In this document: positions 47,840 to 58,735 of the stretch, piece after piece | How the letters are laid out: every line of letters starts with the position of its first letter | Numbering within the stretch: position 1 is the stretch's first letter | DNA from: Chrysoporthe austroafricana | Taxonomy: Eukaryota > Ascomycota > Sordariomycetes > Diaporthales > Cryphonectriaceae | Length of the DNA stretch: 64,000 nucleotides | Assembly (NCBI GenBank): GCA_001051155.2 | Contig: JYIP02000005.1 | Coordinates: 3,658,001-3,722,000, forward strand | Direction of reading: 5' to 3' | Notes under the pieces: generated by a model | Told to the model about the DNA's origin: nothing | The model's input: the letters and a program-made list of their open reading frames with translations, nothing else | Databases searched by the model: none | Position numbers and translations under genes: made by a program

Positions 47840-48649
47840 ATGGAAGACGAGTGGCCCGCCCCAGCCCCCGCAGACACCTCCGGGGGCGTGGACGTCAACA
47901 TCGATGACTATGGCGAGACGCTGTCCTTCCTGCGGTGTTTCGACACGATGTTCCTGATCGACGACTCGCAGCACATCGCCCCCTACTGGGGTGATGTGCA
48001 GGCCCTGCTCGAGCGCATCGCGCCGGTCTGCGCCAAGTACGACCCGGACGGCATCGACGTGTTCTTCCTGAACCACCGCCCCAAGGGCCTCCTCTCCAAC
48101 ATGTCCTTCCGCAAGTCCGGCTACCGCCACCTCGGCGGCCGCGCCGCGGCCGCGGACGGCGTGTCGGCGCTGTTCAGCCGCGTCCGGCCCGGCGGGAAGT
48201 GCAACCTGGGCGCGCGGCTCGGCAAGGTGCTGAGCTGGTACTGCGACAAGCTCAAGGTGGACGAGGAGGGCGCCGCGCTGAACCTGATCGTGATCACGGC
48301 GGGCGCGTTCGACGACGACGTCAAGAAGCCGCTGGTCGCCGCGGCCAAGGTGCTGGACGAGATGAAGGTCCCCGAGCACCAGATCGGGATCCAGCTGTTC
48401 CAGATCGGCCAGCCGAGCCCGGAGCAGAAGCGCAACTTCGAGTACCTCGACGACGAGCTGTGCAAGGAGGCGCACACGAGGGACATCGTGGACACCGTCA
48501 CCTGGTCGGGCGCGCCCGGGTCCCTGTCGAGTGACGACCTTGTGAAGACGATCCTGGGCGCGGTGGTGAAGAGTTTGGACGAGCGCAAGTCGAAGCTGAA
48601 CCTGGACAGCGCGGCGCCGGCGAGGCGGTTCGATGGGGAGATGTTCTAG
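47840..48649 (+). CDS. von Willebrand A-like domain protein
   Basis: Single exon, 269 residues. The first strand and metal site read CFDTMFLIDDSQHIAPYW, the position of the vWA MIDAS motif DxSxS. Here it is D-D-S-Q-H, so the last Ser is lost. The fold continues with LLERIAPVCAKYDPDGIDVFFLNHRP, GKCNLGARLGKVLSWY, LNLIVITAGAFDDDV and the strand HQIGIQLFQIGQ. Many fungi carry such intracellular vWA proteins of unknown function. The C-terminus is helical and ends at RRFDGEMF. No signal peptide. The altered MIDAS suggests weak or no metal-dependent ligand binding. Confidence 0.82.
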   Translation: MEDEWPAPAPADTSGGVDVNIDDYGETLSFLRCFDTMFLIDDSQHIAPYWGDVQALLERIAPVCAKYDPDGIDVFFLNHRPKGLLSNMSFRKSGYRHLGGRAAAADGVSALFSRVRPGGKCNLGARLGKVLSWYCDKLKVDEEGAALNLIVITAGAFDDDVKKPLVAAAKVLDEMKVPEHQIGIQLFQIGQPSPEQKRNFEYLDDELCKEAHTRDIVDTVTWSGAPGSLSSDDLVKTILGAVVKSLDERKSKLNLDSAAPARRFDGEMF

Positions 48650-48988
48650 GTTGGCCGGCCCCCCGGAATAGGAACCTGACTGCCTGGAGCATGTCGGGTG
48701 TGTGAACTTGGTGTCCATCGTGAACCTCGAAGTCTGCAATTTCCCTCCACCATTTTACAGGCAAGAACAAGAAAAAATATGTGACTATTTTCGTGACATC
48801 CCAAGGCTAGTGTCCATGACGTCTCCAACTCGCACTCACCATAAGCGGACCGGGCGACCGTGCGGCTACTTGCCGAACTTCACTTGGAAATAAAAGTCCC
48901 CAGTCATAAATCCCATCTGACCAGGTCGTCAAGTCTCCGGCGTCATCCAGCTCACAAATCCACAGTCCTGCTGATACCAGTTGCCGTC
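48650..48988. other. Short intergenic region
   Basis: 3' region of the vWA gene and promoter of the small membrane protein gene; nothing else seen. Confidence 0.6.
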
Positions 48989-49267
48989 ATGTCTTTCCTC
49001 CGCTCGCCAGCCCTTACTAATATTTTGGGCATAGCAAACCTCACGGCACTTGGCGTTGTGACGTTGTACTTCAAATTCCACCACAACTACAACCTCGAGG
49101 AACACGAAGCACGCATGGACGAGCTGGAGGGAACACTACGCGGCCACATCGGCATCATAGAAGACTCGCTCGAGCGCATCGAAGGGCAGAAGCGCCACGG
49201 GCAGAGCGATAAGGCACAGGCGTTGTACACTGCAAGGGGCAGAGATGAGAACCAAGGCGGGGAGTAA
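48989..49267 (+). CDS. Small single-pass membrane protein with coiled coil
   Basis: Single exon, 92 residues. A hydrophobic segment spans about residues 8-27 (TNILGIANLTALGVVTLYF), followed by a charged amphipathic helix (EEHEARMDELEGTLRGHIG, then DSLERIEGQKR) that could form a coiled coil. The N-terminus MSFLRSP is short and slightly basic, which could suit mitochondrial or ER membrane insertion. I do not recognise the family. It is followed within about 160 bp by the stop of the convergent secreted-protein gene. Confidence 0.6.
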   Translation: MSFLRSPALTNILGIANLTALGVVTLYFKFHHNYNLEEHEARMDELEGTLRGHIGIIEDSLERIEGQKRHGQSDKAQALYTARGRDENQGGE

Positions 49268-49425
49268 GGGGGCCAAGTGTTATCCTTGGCCTCGTTCTTA
49301 TGTATACGGAGTATCTAACCCCGTCCTCATTAGCATAAAAATCGTAGGCCCCTCGGGCGACCTCGCCCCCTCCGTCCCCCCAGGTATTATGACCACCCCC
49401 ACCCCCTCCTGGTTCCCATCACCTC

Positions 49426-50080
49426 TCAAGGGTCCGAGGTACCCTGGAAGTCGACGCTCTGGCTCGTCTGGCCGGCGCTCTTGGTGTCGGTGGCGATGTT
49501 GGTGTTCAGCTTCTTCTGCTCCGCCGCGATCTTGGCGGAGTTGTCCTGGCCGGACTGCGCCTGGTCGATCTGCAGGCCCAGGACCTCGAGCTGGAGCTTG
49601 AGGACCTTGTTCTTGATCTTGCCGACGCTCAGCGCGTCGGCCGCGGACCCGGATGCCGCCGCGATAGCATCGTTGAAGCCGCCCGTGCCCGTCTCGGCGT
49701 CCTCGGCCGTGACGCGCGCCGCCTTGATGATCGCGAGGTCATTGGGGTCGACCCCGGCGAGGTTGGTCTGGTCGATCTGGCGGAGCGGCGAAACGTGAGT
49801 ATATATATATACACATGTAGATCTATGCATATGTGCCATGCATGCGTGCTGGGAGCATGGGAGCTCCCGGGCCGGGTCGCTACCGGGAAATCTCTGTACT
49901 TACGGGGAACTTGGCGTTGACCTCAGCGAGGGCGTTGCCGGCGACGCCGTCTGAGATCTGGAAGTCTGAATAGTTCGAGGGCGTCAGGACGCCGGCGCGC
50001 TTCTGCGTCTTCGGCTGGCTGGCGGGCAGGGCCAGGGCCGAGGCGGCGAGGGCGAAGAGGAAGGTGGCCTGGAAGTACAT
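49426..50080 (-). CDS. Small secreted protein
   Basis: Two exons, 50080..49904 and 49776..49426, phase 0; 175 residues. A signal peptide (MYFQATFLFALAASALA) is followed by NYSDFQISDGVAGNALAEVNAKFP, then IDQTNLAGVDPNDLAIIKAAR, a Gly/Ala/Ser-rich segment and a helical C-terminus ending SVDFQGTSDP. This pattern recurs in a family of small secreted fungal proteins of unknown function, some expressed on hosts or substrates. There are no Cys in the mature part, so it is not a classical disulphide-rich effector. The intron has GTAAGT and CCAG. An in-frame TTG upstream is not needed as start. Confidence 0.82.
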
Positions 50081-51551
50081 GGCTGGGTATTGGCTCAAGG
50101 AGAGTGTTAGGTAATTATATGTACTGTTGGAAGCGAACGACTGCCTTGATTAAGCTCGACAGCACAGCTGTGAGGAAAGAATGATCGGATCAGGGGTGGT
50201 GGTGGGGTGGTGGTGAGTTGGTGGATGGAAGAGCGTAATCGTCTGTCCCTACCACGGGAGAGGAGAAGATCTTATAGAACAAGACCATCGTCCTCATGGA
50301 GACATCGTTTCTTGGCGGCGAGCTGGCCTCGTGTCTGTATGAGACTTCTCAAACCTCGGGTCAGGCTATGCTGCTGCCAAGAGGCAGGGCCATGATGCTA
50401 CTCGGCTGGCGACCCTCCATCGCCAAGAAGGCTGCCGTCGAGACAAGCCCTCGGGACAGAGTCCACCACTCCTGGCCAGGGGCCTTGATGGAGGCTCTGT
50501 GGGTGGAAAATCCTCGGGGGATCAGAAGCGCTCGCAGGCGTTTCTGTTTGGGGGCGTGCAACCAAGTTTCTGACGACGGGATCGACGGCGATCCCCTTCA
50601 TTTCACGAGGACTTGTTGATCAGCACCAGGAGAGTCAGGCCTTGACGACCTGCAACAATGGAAGCGAGCTTCCACGGCGTTTCTAGCCTGTGGTGGATGG
50701 CAAGAGCACACCGCGAGTGCCTTGAGCATTTATGCACCGTCGCCTGTTGATACACTTGGTGAATGATCTGCGGGAGCGGTGGGTCAAGAATGGCGAGGTC
50801 GCCTCTAGGGACTAGGATGGCAGGGCTGACAGCCTCAGGACGACCCCGGCTGTAGAAGCCCCGGGGCTGCGGTACTCGGGCGGCAGCGAGGCTCAGAACT
50901 GTTCGGTCGGTTTGACTAGTGGGTCCCCATCGTGGCTTGCGAGGGGAGGGTGGGAGGCTATCCCCGGGGCCGCCCCAATGCGTCCCGTCCACCGTCCGAA
51001 CCGCCCAAGGAGCACGACCAAGACCCCGGGACGATCTGAAAATCACTGAGTTGCGACGAAGCGAGCTGTGTGGGGGCGCATCAAGGGGCCCCCGGCCGAA
51101 ACCCCCTGGCTGCCGCGGTTTAAGCTTGGCGTTAAGGTTGAGACGGCGTCCGCAACGCCTTGAGCCCCAAGTGATTGACAGACTTGAGCACGAGGACGAG
51201 TTCGCGTATCAAGATAAGGTGATATATTGCTGTTCAGGTAGTCTTTCTCACGAAGAAGGACTCTGCTGGTTTTGGCAATGCTCCCCCAACCCCCCCCCCA
51301 AAATAAAGAAAAACCGCACGTTCGAATAAGCACCCTTGTAGTGCACAATATTCTGCGGCACATGTCTGCAGGCGTTGCTTCATATGGAAAGCAGCCAGAA
51401 CTGGTGTAGCCTTTACATGCTGAAATATCGAGGATCACCGGGCTCAGTTTAGCACACAAGTATGAAAGTATGTCAGAAATATGGGTGGTAATAATGACTA
51501 ATGGCTCAAATAATATGAAAGCCTTTGGTAGCCCCATATGTTGAAAGATGC
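50081..51551. other. Intergenic region
   Basis: Promoter of the secreted-protein gene at the left (with a GGTGGT-rich patch near 50195-50225), then mixed sequence to the 3' end of the next minus-strand gene. No supported gene. Confidence 0.55.
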
Positions 51552-53163
51552 TCATAGCGTTTTCTCCTTCTTCTTCCTCTTCTTCACTTTTGAATTCTTC
51601 GCTGTTGCGAGGGTGAGGACTAGCACTGATGTTGAGGATGCGATCGAGCCAAGGAAAGAACACAGAGAGCTCCACCCAGTGTTATAGTTAAGGTATATGC
51701 CCACGGACAGGCCTGCAAAGACTAATCCCAGCAAGGCGAAGAACAGGAAAAAGCCGAGCGGTCGGCCCTGGCCATGCCATGGCATCTTGAGAAGCGGGAG
51801 GGCCGTCGTTAAGTTCCCCAGGACCGACATGATGCTGCTCTGGATGAGGTACCAGTAGTCCGCGTCGCCCTGGCTTCCCGGCTTGTTGTCCCCCTCTGAC
51901 TTGGAGTAGCCCAGGTACCCAGGTGCTATCGCTGCCATCACGAAGATCAACACGAGTGAAACCAGCATCACGGTGTCCTAATTTGCGAGGTGGTGAGCTA
52001 GATGATCCATATCGAGGGAAGCATACAAGAGGGAACCTACGTCTCTCTCCTCAGCCCGTGCCTCTAGCTCGGGGTCCGTCGCGGGCGTGACCTCGGCCGC
52101 CGTCCTGACCGCAAAGCAGTCGCCCAGCTCCTGGACCTCGTAGTGCTCGGGCATCTCGTTCACCAGGTACACCCGGAGCAGCTCCATCCGCTTGCGCACG
52201 CCGTCGACGACGGCGTCCAGCCGCTGCTTCTCCTCGAAGCTGACGTGCATGACGGGCAGGAAGGTGTCCCGGCACACGGGCTCCGCGCCGCGCAGGCCGA
52301 AGATGATGGCCTTCTTGAGCAGGTCCTTGTCGCTCTTCTGCCGGAGGATCAGGTTGAGGATCAGCTCCCAGTACGGCAGCTCGGCGGCCTGCTGCAGGTA
52401 CCGGACGCAGCCCGCGCCGGTCGGCCGCGGCGGGAACGCCGGCTCCGGGTGGGAGGCCGGGCGCTTGAGCGCCTGGACCTGCATCTCGCAGAACCGCCCG
52501 AGCTCGCCGATGTCGACGTTCCGGCTGTCTCCACTGCGGCTGGCTTGTTGATCGCGTATGGATCGCAGCTGAGCCTCCAGCGAGGTGAGGTCGGAGAGAT
52601 GTACAATCTGCTGAAAATACCCAGCGAAGGCCTCATCTAACGTCCAGATCATCTTCGTAATCAAGGCTAGTTTTTGCAAGACATTGCAGTCGGTGATGGT
52701 TGTTACAGGGCTATGCTGGACGCGGTATCTGGACAGCAGCCTAGTCTACGAGTGATCTGATTAGCATAGCCCTGAGTTGAGATTCATGTTCAGGAGGCCA
52801 TACTGATATCGGTAGGGATTCGTGGATTTCGGTGGCCGGCGATACGCGAGAAGCCGTGGTGCCGTGCGGTTCTGCACTGCCCGCTGGGTTTAAAACGGCA
52901 GGGAGTACGGGATTATTCGTGACTGTGCTGCCGCGATACTCTATTACCACACTTGACGCGGACTCCAATAACACTGTGTTCGGCATATCGGTACTGTTGC
53001 TCGGGCCAAAATTAAGACCGACTGGGTCGCTGACTCTGAGGGTGAAGGGGCGTTCAGGCTCAGCCAGGACGAGATTCGCGTCGGCCAGGCCGGCGTCCGG
53101 AGAAGAGCCACCGGGTTCTTGAGTCTCAGCATCACGAGGCTCCGTCTCCGGGCTCGGGTCCAT
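51552..53163 (-). CDS. Predicted membrane protein with long cytosolic N-terminus
   Basis: Three exons, 53163..52804, 52745..52041 and 51977..51552, giving 496 residues in frame. The first intron is short (58 nt: GTATGG donor, GCTAAT branch, CGTAG acceptor) and is the least certain junction. The N-terminal part is acidic and low-complexity (MDPSPETEPRDAETQEPGG). The middle is helical and charged (LDEAFAGYFQQIVHL, VRKRMELLRVYLVNEMPEHYEV). The C-terminus has three to four hydrophobic segments (TVMLVSLVLIFVMAAIAPGYLG, LGFFLFFALLGLVFAGLSVGIYL, LCSFLGSIASSTSVLVLTLA) and a Lys-rich tail (KVKKRKKKEK). This looks like a tail-embedded membrane protein of a fungal family I cannot name. Confidence 0.7.
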
Positions 53164-54488
53164 ACTGTCGTAGTATTGTAACCAGTGAGTGATGATCAAT
53201 TGTTGGGGCAGGCCAAGGGGCGAGCAGACTATGGATCGAGGAATGTAACGGGCCAGAGGAACAAGTCTGGTGAGATCTGCCAAAGATGAACTTTCAGAGG
53301 GCTGCGCTGCGCGCCCGGCCTCGGCTACCTCCCAGGGCTGAGCAGATGCAGCCAAGGATCATTAATGATAGCGCTCAGCGCTGAAGGTACGCAGAATGCA
53401 ACAGAGAAAGTGAACTGACCAGTAGATAAGCTGACTTCGGCACTACCTGCGAATGAAGGTGTTCATTGGTCATGTAAGGCCTTCCTGCAGCCACAAAATC
53501 CGCCATTGTTCAGCTCGAGCCCCAGCGATAGGTCGAAATGCCCTTCAACCGTGGCTGTGTGTTCGAGCAGGTTCTACAGCGTACACAGCCCTGTCGGCGG
53601 GTCTGTAGAACTCGTGCGGGGTGCCAGAGACACGAGATTGGGGCAAACGAAGTGAGTGAGTGACCTTAGGAGCCTCGTCTCAGAGACTTTGGCAGACCAC
53701 GTGCATAATTCAGATATATATGCACATATATATATGTGAATTCGAACGGAAGTCATGAGATGAATCGCGTGGTATATTTACCTGGAATACCTGAATACTA
53801 ACTATCCTTTCGCGATTTCCGAGGCTCTGTGCGCTCCCGCGCCGAAGCTCAGCCAATCATCTTACACGAATCACCCCAGAGCATAGCGGTACGGCGCACT
53901 CATGCGGAATAGTTCTTATCCAGTACGGTCACAGACGGGCTTAATTTTATATCCGACCTGAATATACGATCGTATCGTGTGTCCGCCGCCCTCGCAGCAG
54001 TTTATCTTGACAGTCAGAGTGAAACGGCAGGGCAGAGCCAGGTGGCCCAGATAGCGGCCAGCTGAACGACCAGAAGACAGCAGAAAGCGCTAGAAGACCG
54101 CCTGGAGACGATCCGCCAAGGCGAGGAGGATAAGCAGGCATGGGCAGGGCGCGAGCTGGCCGCGGCGTCTAGCTGCGGCATTGCCTGGCTGACACGCTGG
54201 GTCGTAGTTGGGGTACAGTAACTAGCTGCATGCATTCCTGGCCACGTCGACCGACCCCGCCGTGCCCGCGTCTATCCGGACGTCCACCGTTGCAGCGTAG
54301 CTAGTTACAGTATACAGTAGTACCCGGCGATTCAAGCCCTCCATCTCTGTCTGCCAACAACCAACAAAGCCCCCGGGAGCCCACCGCTCCCTTGCCCCAA
54401 ACTCCGTTCCTGAGCCTCCTCGCCACCGACCAGTGAGCACCCCCAGCGAGGACCAGTAGTAGTACACACCAGCAGTAGTACCGCCAAG
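53164..54488. other. Divergent promoter region
   Basis: 1.3 kb between two divergent genes, with an ATATAT-rich patch near 53713-53736. No supported gene. Confidence 0.6.
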
Positions 54489-56324
54489 ATGCCCCAGAAG
54501 TCCCTCTACCCAACCATCCCCATCCCGGAGGTGGACATCTTCACCTTCCTCTTCGCCCGCGCCTCCAAGCCCTTCCCGGACACCAAGGAGCTCCTCACGG
54601 ACGGCGAGCGCCCGCAGCGGTCTTACACGCACGCGCAGCTGCGCGCCACAGCCGCCAGCTTCGGGCGCGGCCTCCGCCAGCTCTGGGGGTGGCGGCGCGG
54701 CGACGTGCTCGCCTTCTACACGCCCAACGACGCCGACACCGCCGCCGTGACCTGCGGCGTCCTCTGGGCCGGCGGCGCCGCCTCCCCCGCGAACCCGCTG
54801 TACACCGCCGACGAGCTGGCCTTCCAGCTCGCCGACTCGGGCGCCCGCGCCCTCGTCACCCAGGCCGACCTCCTGCCGCGCGCCCGCGAGGCCGCCCGCC
54901 GCGCCGGCCTCTCGGACGACCGCGTCATCCTGCTCGGCCCGGCCCCCGACCCCGACCGCCGCGCCGTGCACTGGACCTCCATGTGCCGCGCCGCCTGGGG
55001 CCCCGCTGGCCGCCACGCCCAGGCCCGCGTCCGCGCCCGGCGGGACTTGGCGTTCCTGGTGTACAGCTCCGGCACCACGGGCATGCCCAAGGGCGTGCGG
55101 CTCACGCACTACAACATCGTGGCCAACATGCTGCAGAACGAGCAGATGGACGGGTCACACCTGAGACCGTCCGGCGGCCCGGGGGGAGGCGGTGACCGGA
55201 TGCTGGGCGTCCTGCCCTTCTTTCACATATACGTGTGTTGAGATCCCTCCCTCCCCCCCTCTTTTTTCTTTTCTCTTCCCGTACCAGTGGTCCAGGCGGC
55301 TGACACGTTATTACGAGTCCAGGGCCTTGTCAACTGCGTGTTCATGAGCATCTTCTCCGGGTGGCAGCTGTTCATCATGTCGCGCTTCGACCTGGAGAAG
55401 GCCTGCCGGATCATCCAGGACCACAGGATCACCTTCGCCTACGTCCCGCCGCCGATCGTCCTGGCGTTCGGCAAGGACCCGGTCGTGGACCGATACGACC
55501 TGACGTCCCTCAAGATGCTGCACAGCGGCGCGGCGCCGCTCACCAACGAGCTGCTCGAGCTGTTCTGGCGCCGGCTGCGGCTGCCCGTGAAGCAGGGCTA
55601 CGGGCTGTCCGAGACCAGCCCGGTGACGCACGTCCAGATGCCCGACGAGTGGGCCAAGTTCATGGGCTCCGTCGGGAAGCTGATCCCCAACATGGAGTGC
55701 AAGATCGTCGACCTCGCGGGCAACGAGGTCCCGCTCGGCGAGGAGGGCGAGCTGTGGGTCAAGGGCCCCAACGTCTTCGACGGCTACTTCAACAACCCCG
55801 AAAAGACGAAGGAGGCGTTCTCGCCCGACGGCTGGTTCAAGACGGGGGACATCTTCAAGGCCGACAAGCACGGCAACTACTACTGCGTCGACCGGCTCAA
55901 GGAGCTGATCAAGTACAGTAAGTCCGCCGTGCCACCCCTCCGTCCTCCCTCCTGTCTGCACGCGTGTGCCCATCGGCTGATTCTCTGCACAGAGGGCTTC
56001 CAGGTTCCGCCGGCCGAGCTCGAGGGCCTGATACTAGGACACCACGACGTCGCCGACGTCTGCGTGATCGGGATATACGACCACAGCCAGGCGACCGAGC
56101 TGCCGCGTGCGTATGTCACGCTCAAGTCGGGCGTGCAGGAGAGCGACGAGAAGGCGGTGGAGATCGTCGAGTGGATGGCCACCAAGGTCGCGCCCCACAA
56201 GCGCCTGCGCGGCGGCGTGTACTTCATCGATGTGGTGCCCAAGTCGCCGAGCGGGAAGATATTACGCAGGGTGTTGAGGGACAAGGTGAAGCAAGACGAG
56301 AGGAAGGCTGGCCCGAAACTGTAG
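54489..56324 (+). CDS. 4-coumarate:CoA ligase-like AMP-dependent acyl-CoA synthetase
   Basis: Three exons, 54489..55232, 55323..55917 and 55993..56324; 556 residues. The first intron ends just before GGC CTT GTC, restoring the conserved PFFHIYGLVN, with a CTGAC branch site. The AMP-binding signature is LVYSSGTTGMPKGVRLTH near residue 188. Later motifs are LHSGAAPL, QGYGLSET, GELWVKGP, DGWFKTGDI and VDRLKELIKYKGFQVPPAE, with the catalytic Lys in PKSPSGKILRR. These enzymes activate aromatic or medium/long-chain acids to CoA thioesters through an acyl-adenylate. The C-terminus ends KPL-like as GPKL: PKL is a plausible peroxisomal targeting signal 1 variant, which fits the many peroxisomal members of this group. 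Substrate cannot be fixed by sight. Confidence 0.92.
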
Positions 56325-56481
56325 AGTGCGGCAGCACGGTAGACACACGATAGAGTGCTCTCGGCTTTGTAGATTCGCAAAGAGCTCTACCTCTATAGTA
56401 CAGCCCCATAGGCATCCGACACGATGTGGACCTCGTCCCATCCTATATCACAAGAGTTCGTTCCTTCGCTCTATACCCCGT

Positions 56482-57477
56482 CTAGCCCATCCTCTCCGAC
56501 TCCTCGAGCAGCTTCTCGACGCTGAACCGGCTATCTCCCCTGCCGAACCACTCGAGCAGCCTCCTCCTCTCCTCGGCCCTCTCCTTGCTCACCTCCTCCT
56601 TCCCCTCGCCGTCCCAACCGCCGTAGAATCGCTGCAGGCACATGACGAGCCACCTCGCGTCCTCGGCGCGGACGCCGCGGTCGGCGACGACCTGGCCCTG
56701 CATGAGCACGACCTTCTTCTCCGCGGCGAGGTCGAGGTGGTGCGTGACGGTGGTGTGCGGCGCCGCGAACTCGCCGCGGGCCTTGTACTCGGCGAGCTGC
56801 GTGAAGAGCACGGTGCTCGTGCGCGTCGGCGGGTCGAACGTCCACTGCAGGAAGTGGATCTCGGCGCCCTGCTCCGGGTGCGGCACCGGCAGCACGAACT
56901 GCGGGTGCCGCCGCGCGAGCGCCTCCATCGCCGCGTACGTGTGCTGCGGGACCACCGCGCACAGCGACTGCGGGCTGCCGGCGTGCCGCAGCCGCCAGAC
57001 TGCCGTGAGCTCGGGGACCGGCAGCGCGCGCGCCTTGGGGAGGTCGAGGATCGCGGAGAGCGGCTTGACGCCGGAGCCGGGGGCGCTCTTCGAGGGGTCC
57101 CTGCCCGCAGCGTGGGCGGCCGCCGCCTGGGATGTCGGCGGCGGTGGCCTGGAGGAGGGTGTCGTCGCCGCCGCGGGCGCCGCAGCAGCCGGCTGGTCTA
57201 ATGGTGGTATCCCCAGTATCGAGCCGTCCTTCTTCCGCACCTCCTGGATCTTGTCCGAGTAGGCCTTCTTCAGCTCCTCGATGTTGCCGTGGCCCTCCTC
57301 CCTCGCCTTCGCGTCCAGCTTCTCGCGGTACTTCTCGAGGACGGTGCGCGAGGCCTGGGTGGTCGCGAGGAAGCGGACGTCGTGGACCTGCGCCCAGCGC
57401 CGCTGGTTGCCGGTGCGCAGGGAGCGCAGGTGGCTGCCGAGGAGGTTCCGCAGCGCTGGGATCCGTGGTGAGGCCAT
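56482..57477 (-). CDS. ATP11: Mitochondrial F1-ATPase assembly chaperone Atp11
   Basis: Single exon, 331 residues. Atp11 binds free F1 beta subunit in the matrix and prevents its aggregation before assembly with alpha. The N-terminus is Arg-rich and amphipathic (MASPRIPALRNLLGSHLRSLR), a mitochondrial presequence. It is followed by a helical region (VLEKYREKLDAKARE, IEELKKAYSDKIQE), a Pro/Ala-rich linker, then the conserved family core: KPLSAILDLPKA, LTAVWRLRHAG, HPQFVLPVPH, EIHFLQWTF, TSTVLFTQLAEYK, GEFAAPHTTVTHHLDLA, and MQGQVV. The C-terminal helix (RWLVMCLQRFYGG) is typical. It ends about 160 bp from the CoA ligase stop, tail to tail. Confidence 0.93.
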   Translation of the reverse strand: MASPRIPALRNLLGSHLRSLRTGNQRRWAQVHDVRFLATTQASRTVLEKYREKLDAKAREEGHGNIEELKKAYSDKIQEVRKKDGSILGIPPLDQPAAAAPAAATTPSSRPPPPTSQAAAAHAAGRDPSKSAPGSGVKPLSAILDLPKARALPVPELTAVWRLRHAGSPQSLCAVVPQHTYAAMEALARRHPQFVLPVPHPEQGAEIHFLQWTFDPPTRTSTVLFTQLAEYKARGEFAAPHTTVTHHLDLAAEKKVVLMQGQVVADRGVRAEDARWLVMCLQRFYGGWDGEGKEEVSKERAEERRRLLEWFGRGDSRFSVEKLLEESERMG

Positions 57478-58735
57478 CTTCCCCTGGTCCGGTGGGCTGA
57501 GATCGTGCTTGACGAGGAGCCCGGCGTGGCCCTTCGTCTTTTTCGACGATTGACGTCACGGTGTAACCCTAACCCTTGCGGGCCTGAAGCCCTCACTGGG
57601 ACGGCGCTCGAGCTGTCTCGTCGGCGTGCAGGCTGGCCTCGGAATGCTCGGGGCCAGCCTGAGCCGGTTGACGACCTGACATTGTTTCTCTATGTCTCAT
57701 CAAGAGCCCTAGGTCGGAGCCTCGTTATGATCGGCAGGCGATCTCGCGCGGCTCGTCTCGAAGGCACAACGCATTCGACAAGAGACCGACAGCTCAGTAG
57801 AACAGCAGACGAGCGCTCGAGGTCGAATGATTCCAGCCGAATAACTGGGTCTGCCTATCGTAGCCTTCTTCATATTCAGCATTCAGACCCGTATGAGAGA
57901 TTGTTTAAACCAAAGCCAGACCTCGAAGGGGCAGAACACAGTAAGCCGTGCCTGTCCACAGAAGCCTCTGTCCTCCATCGACACCGAGACGTTCACGTGG
58001 TCAGGCACAGATCAGGAAGCGAGGGCTATCTCTGGAGGGCAGCAGAGGTTGGTCGGGACGCCTTCAGCCCCGTCGCAGGGTTGTGTTGATTCACCTGGCC
58101 CACATACAAGTCTCGATCAAGACCTTACGTGCTTACTTCCTACGCTACCCGGAATCAGATCCACTTCCCCGTGGGGAACCTGGAAGGCGAGAACCCTTCG
58201 CAGGTCTGCCATACATTCATGGATGTCCTCGTCCTCCTCCTATTTATTACTGCGGTATGGTACCGAGGAGTGCGGGGAACCTGTGTTACAATGAGCTGTC
58301 GTAGGGGACGAGGAGGGGCCCGACCGGTCTGCTGTTTACGACCAGGGCCTATTTAGACGACACCTCCTCGTCCTAACCTATTCATCCTCATCCGTCTCGC
58401 GAGCTCGCGGATGTGTTCGGACTGCTGGCTACGACGAGCCTGGCTTTACCACCTGCTGCGAACTTTCTTCTTCTTTATCCCTCGACACATGTCACTGAGG
58501 CAACATTGCAACTTCGACAGCGCGACCATGACACACTTCTCAAAGAAGGATTCGAGGTGAGCAAGACACGCGGCCGGTTCTATTATACAGATCGGAGGGG
58601 CGAACTCTCCCACTCCTACCGTCATGAACATCGTCTGCCTCTCGCGCCTAGCCCTTCGCACCTAGGTCTGCCGCTCCAGTCTGTCAGTTAACCCCATCAC
58701 GCCCTCTCCTCGCCCCCATCCCCTCCGGACCCCGC
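57478..58735. other. Intergenic region between two minus-strand genes
   Basis: Promoter of ATP11 at the left (contains AACCCTAACCC near 57565, only two telomere-like units) and the 3' region of the peroxidase gene. Short open frames are not convincing. Confidence 0.55.

Noticed and set aside
53164..53355. Upstream extension of the membrane-protein gene
   Set aside because: It begins at a TTG, not ATG; the first ATG is at 53163.
57560..57575. Telomere-like AACCCTAACCC
   Set aside because: Only two units, inside a promoter region; not a telomeric array.
58413..58691. 92-codon plus-strand frame with a hydrophobic start
   Set aside because: No stable domain, opposite to the peroxidase 3' region, no promoter-like layout.
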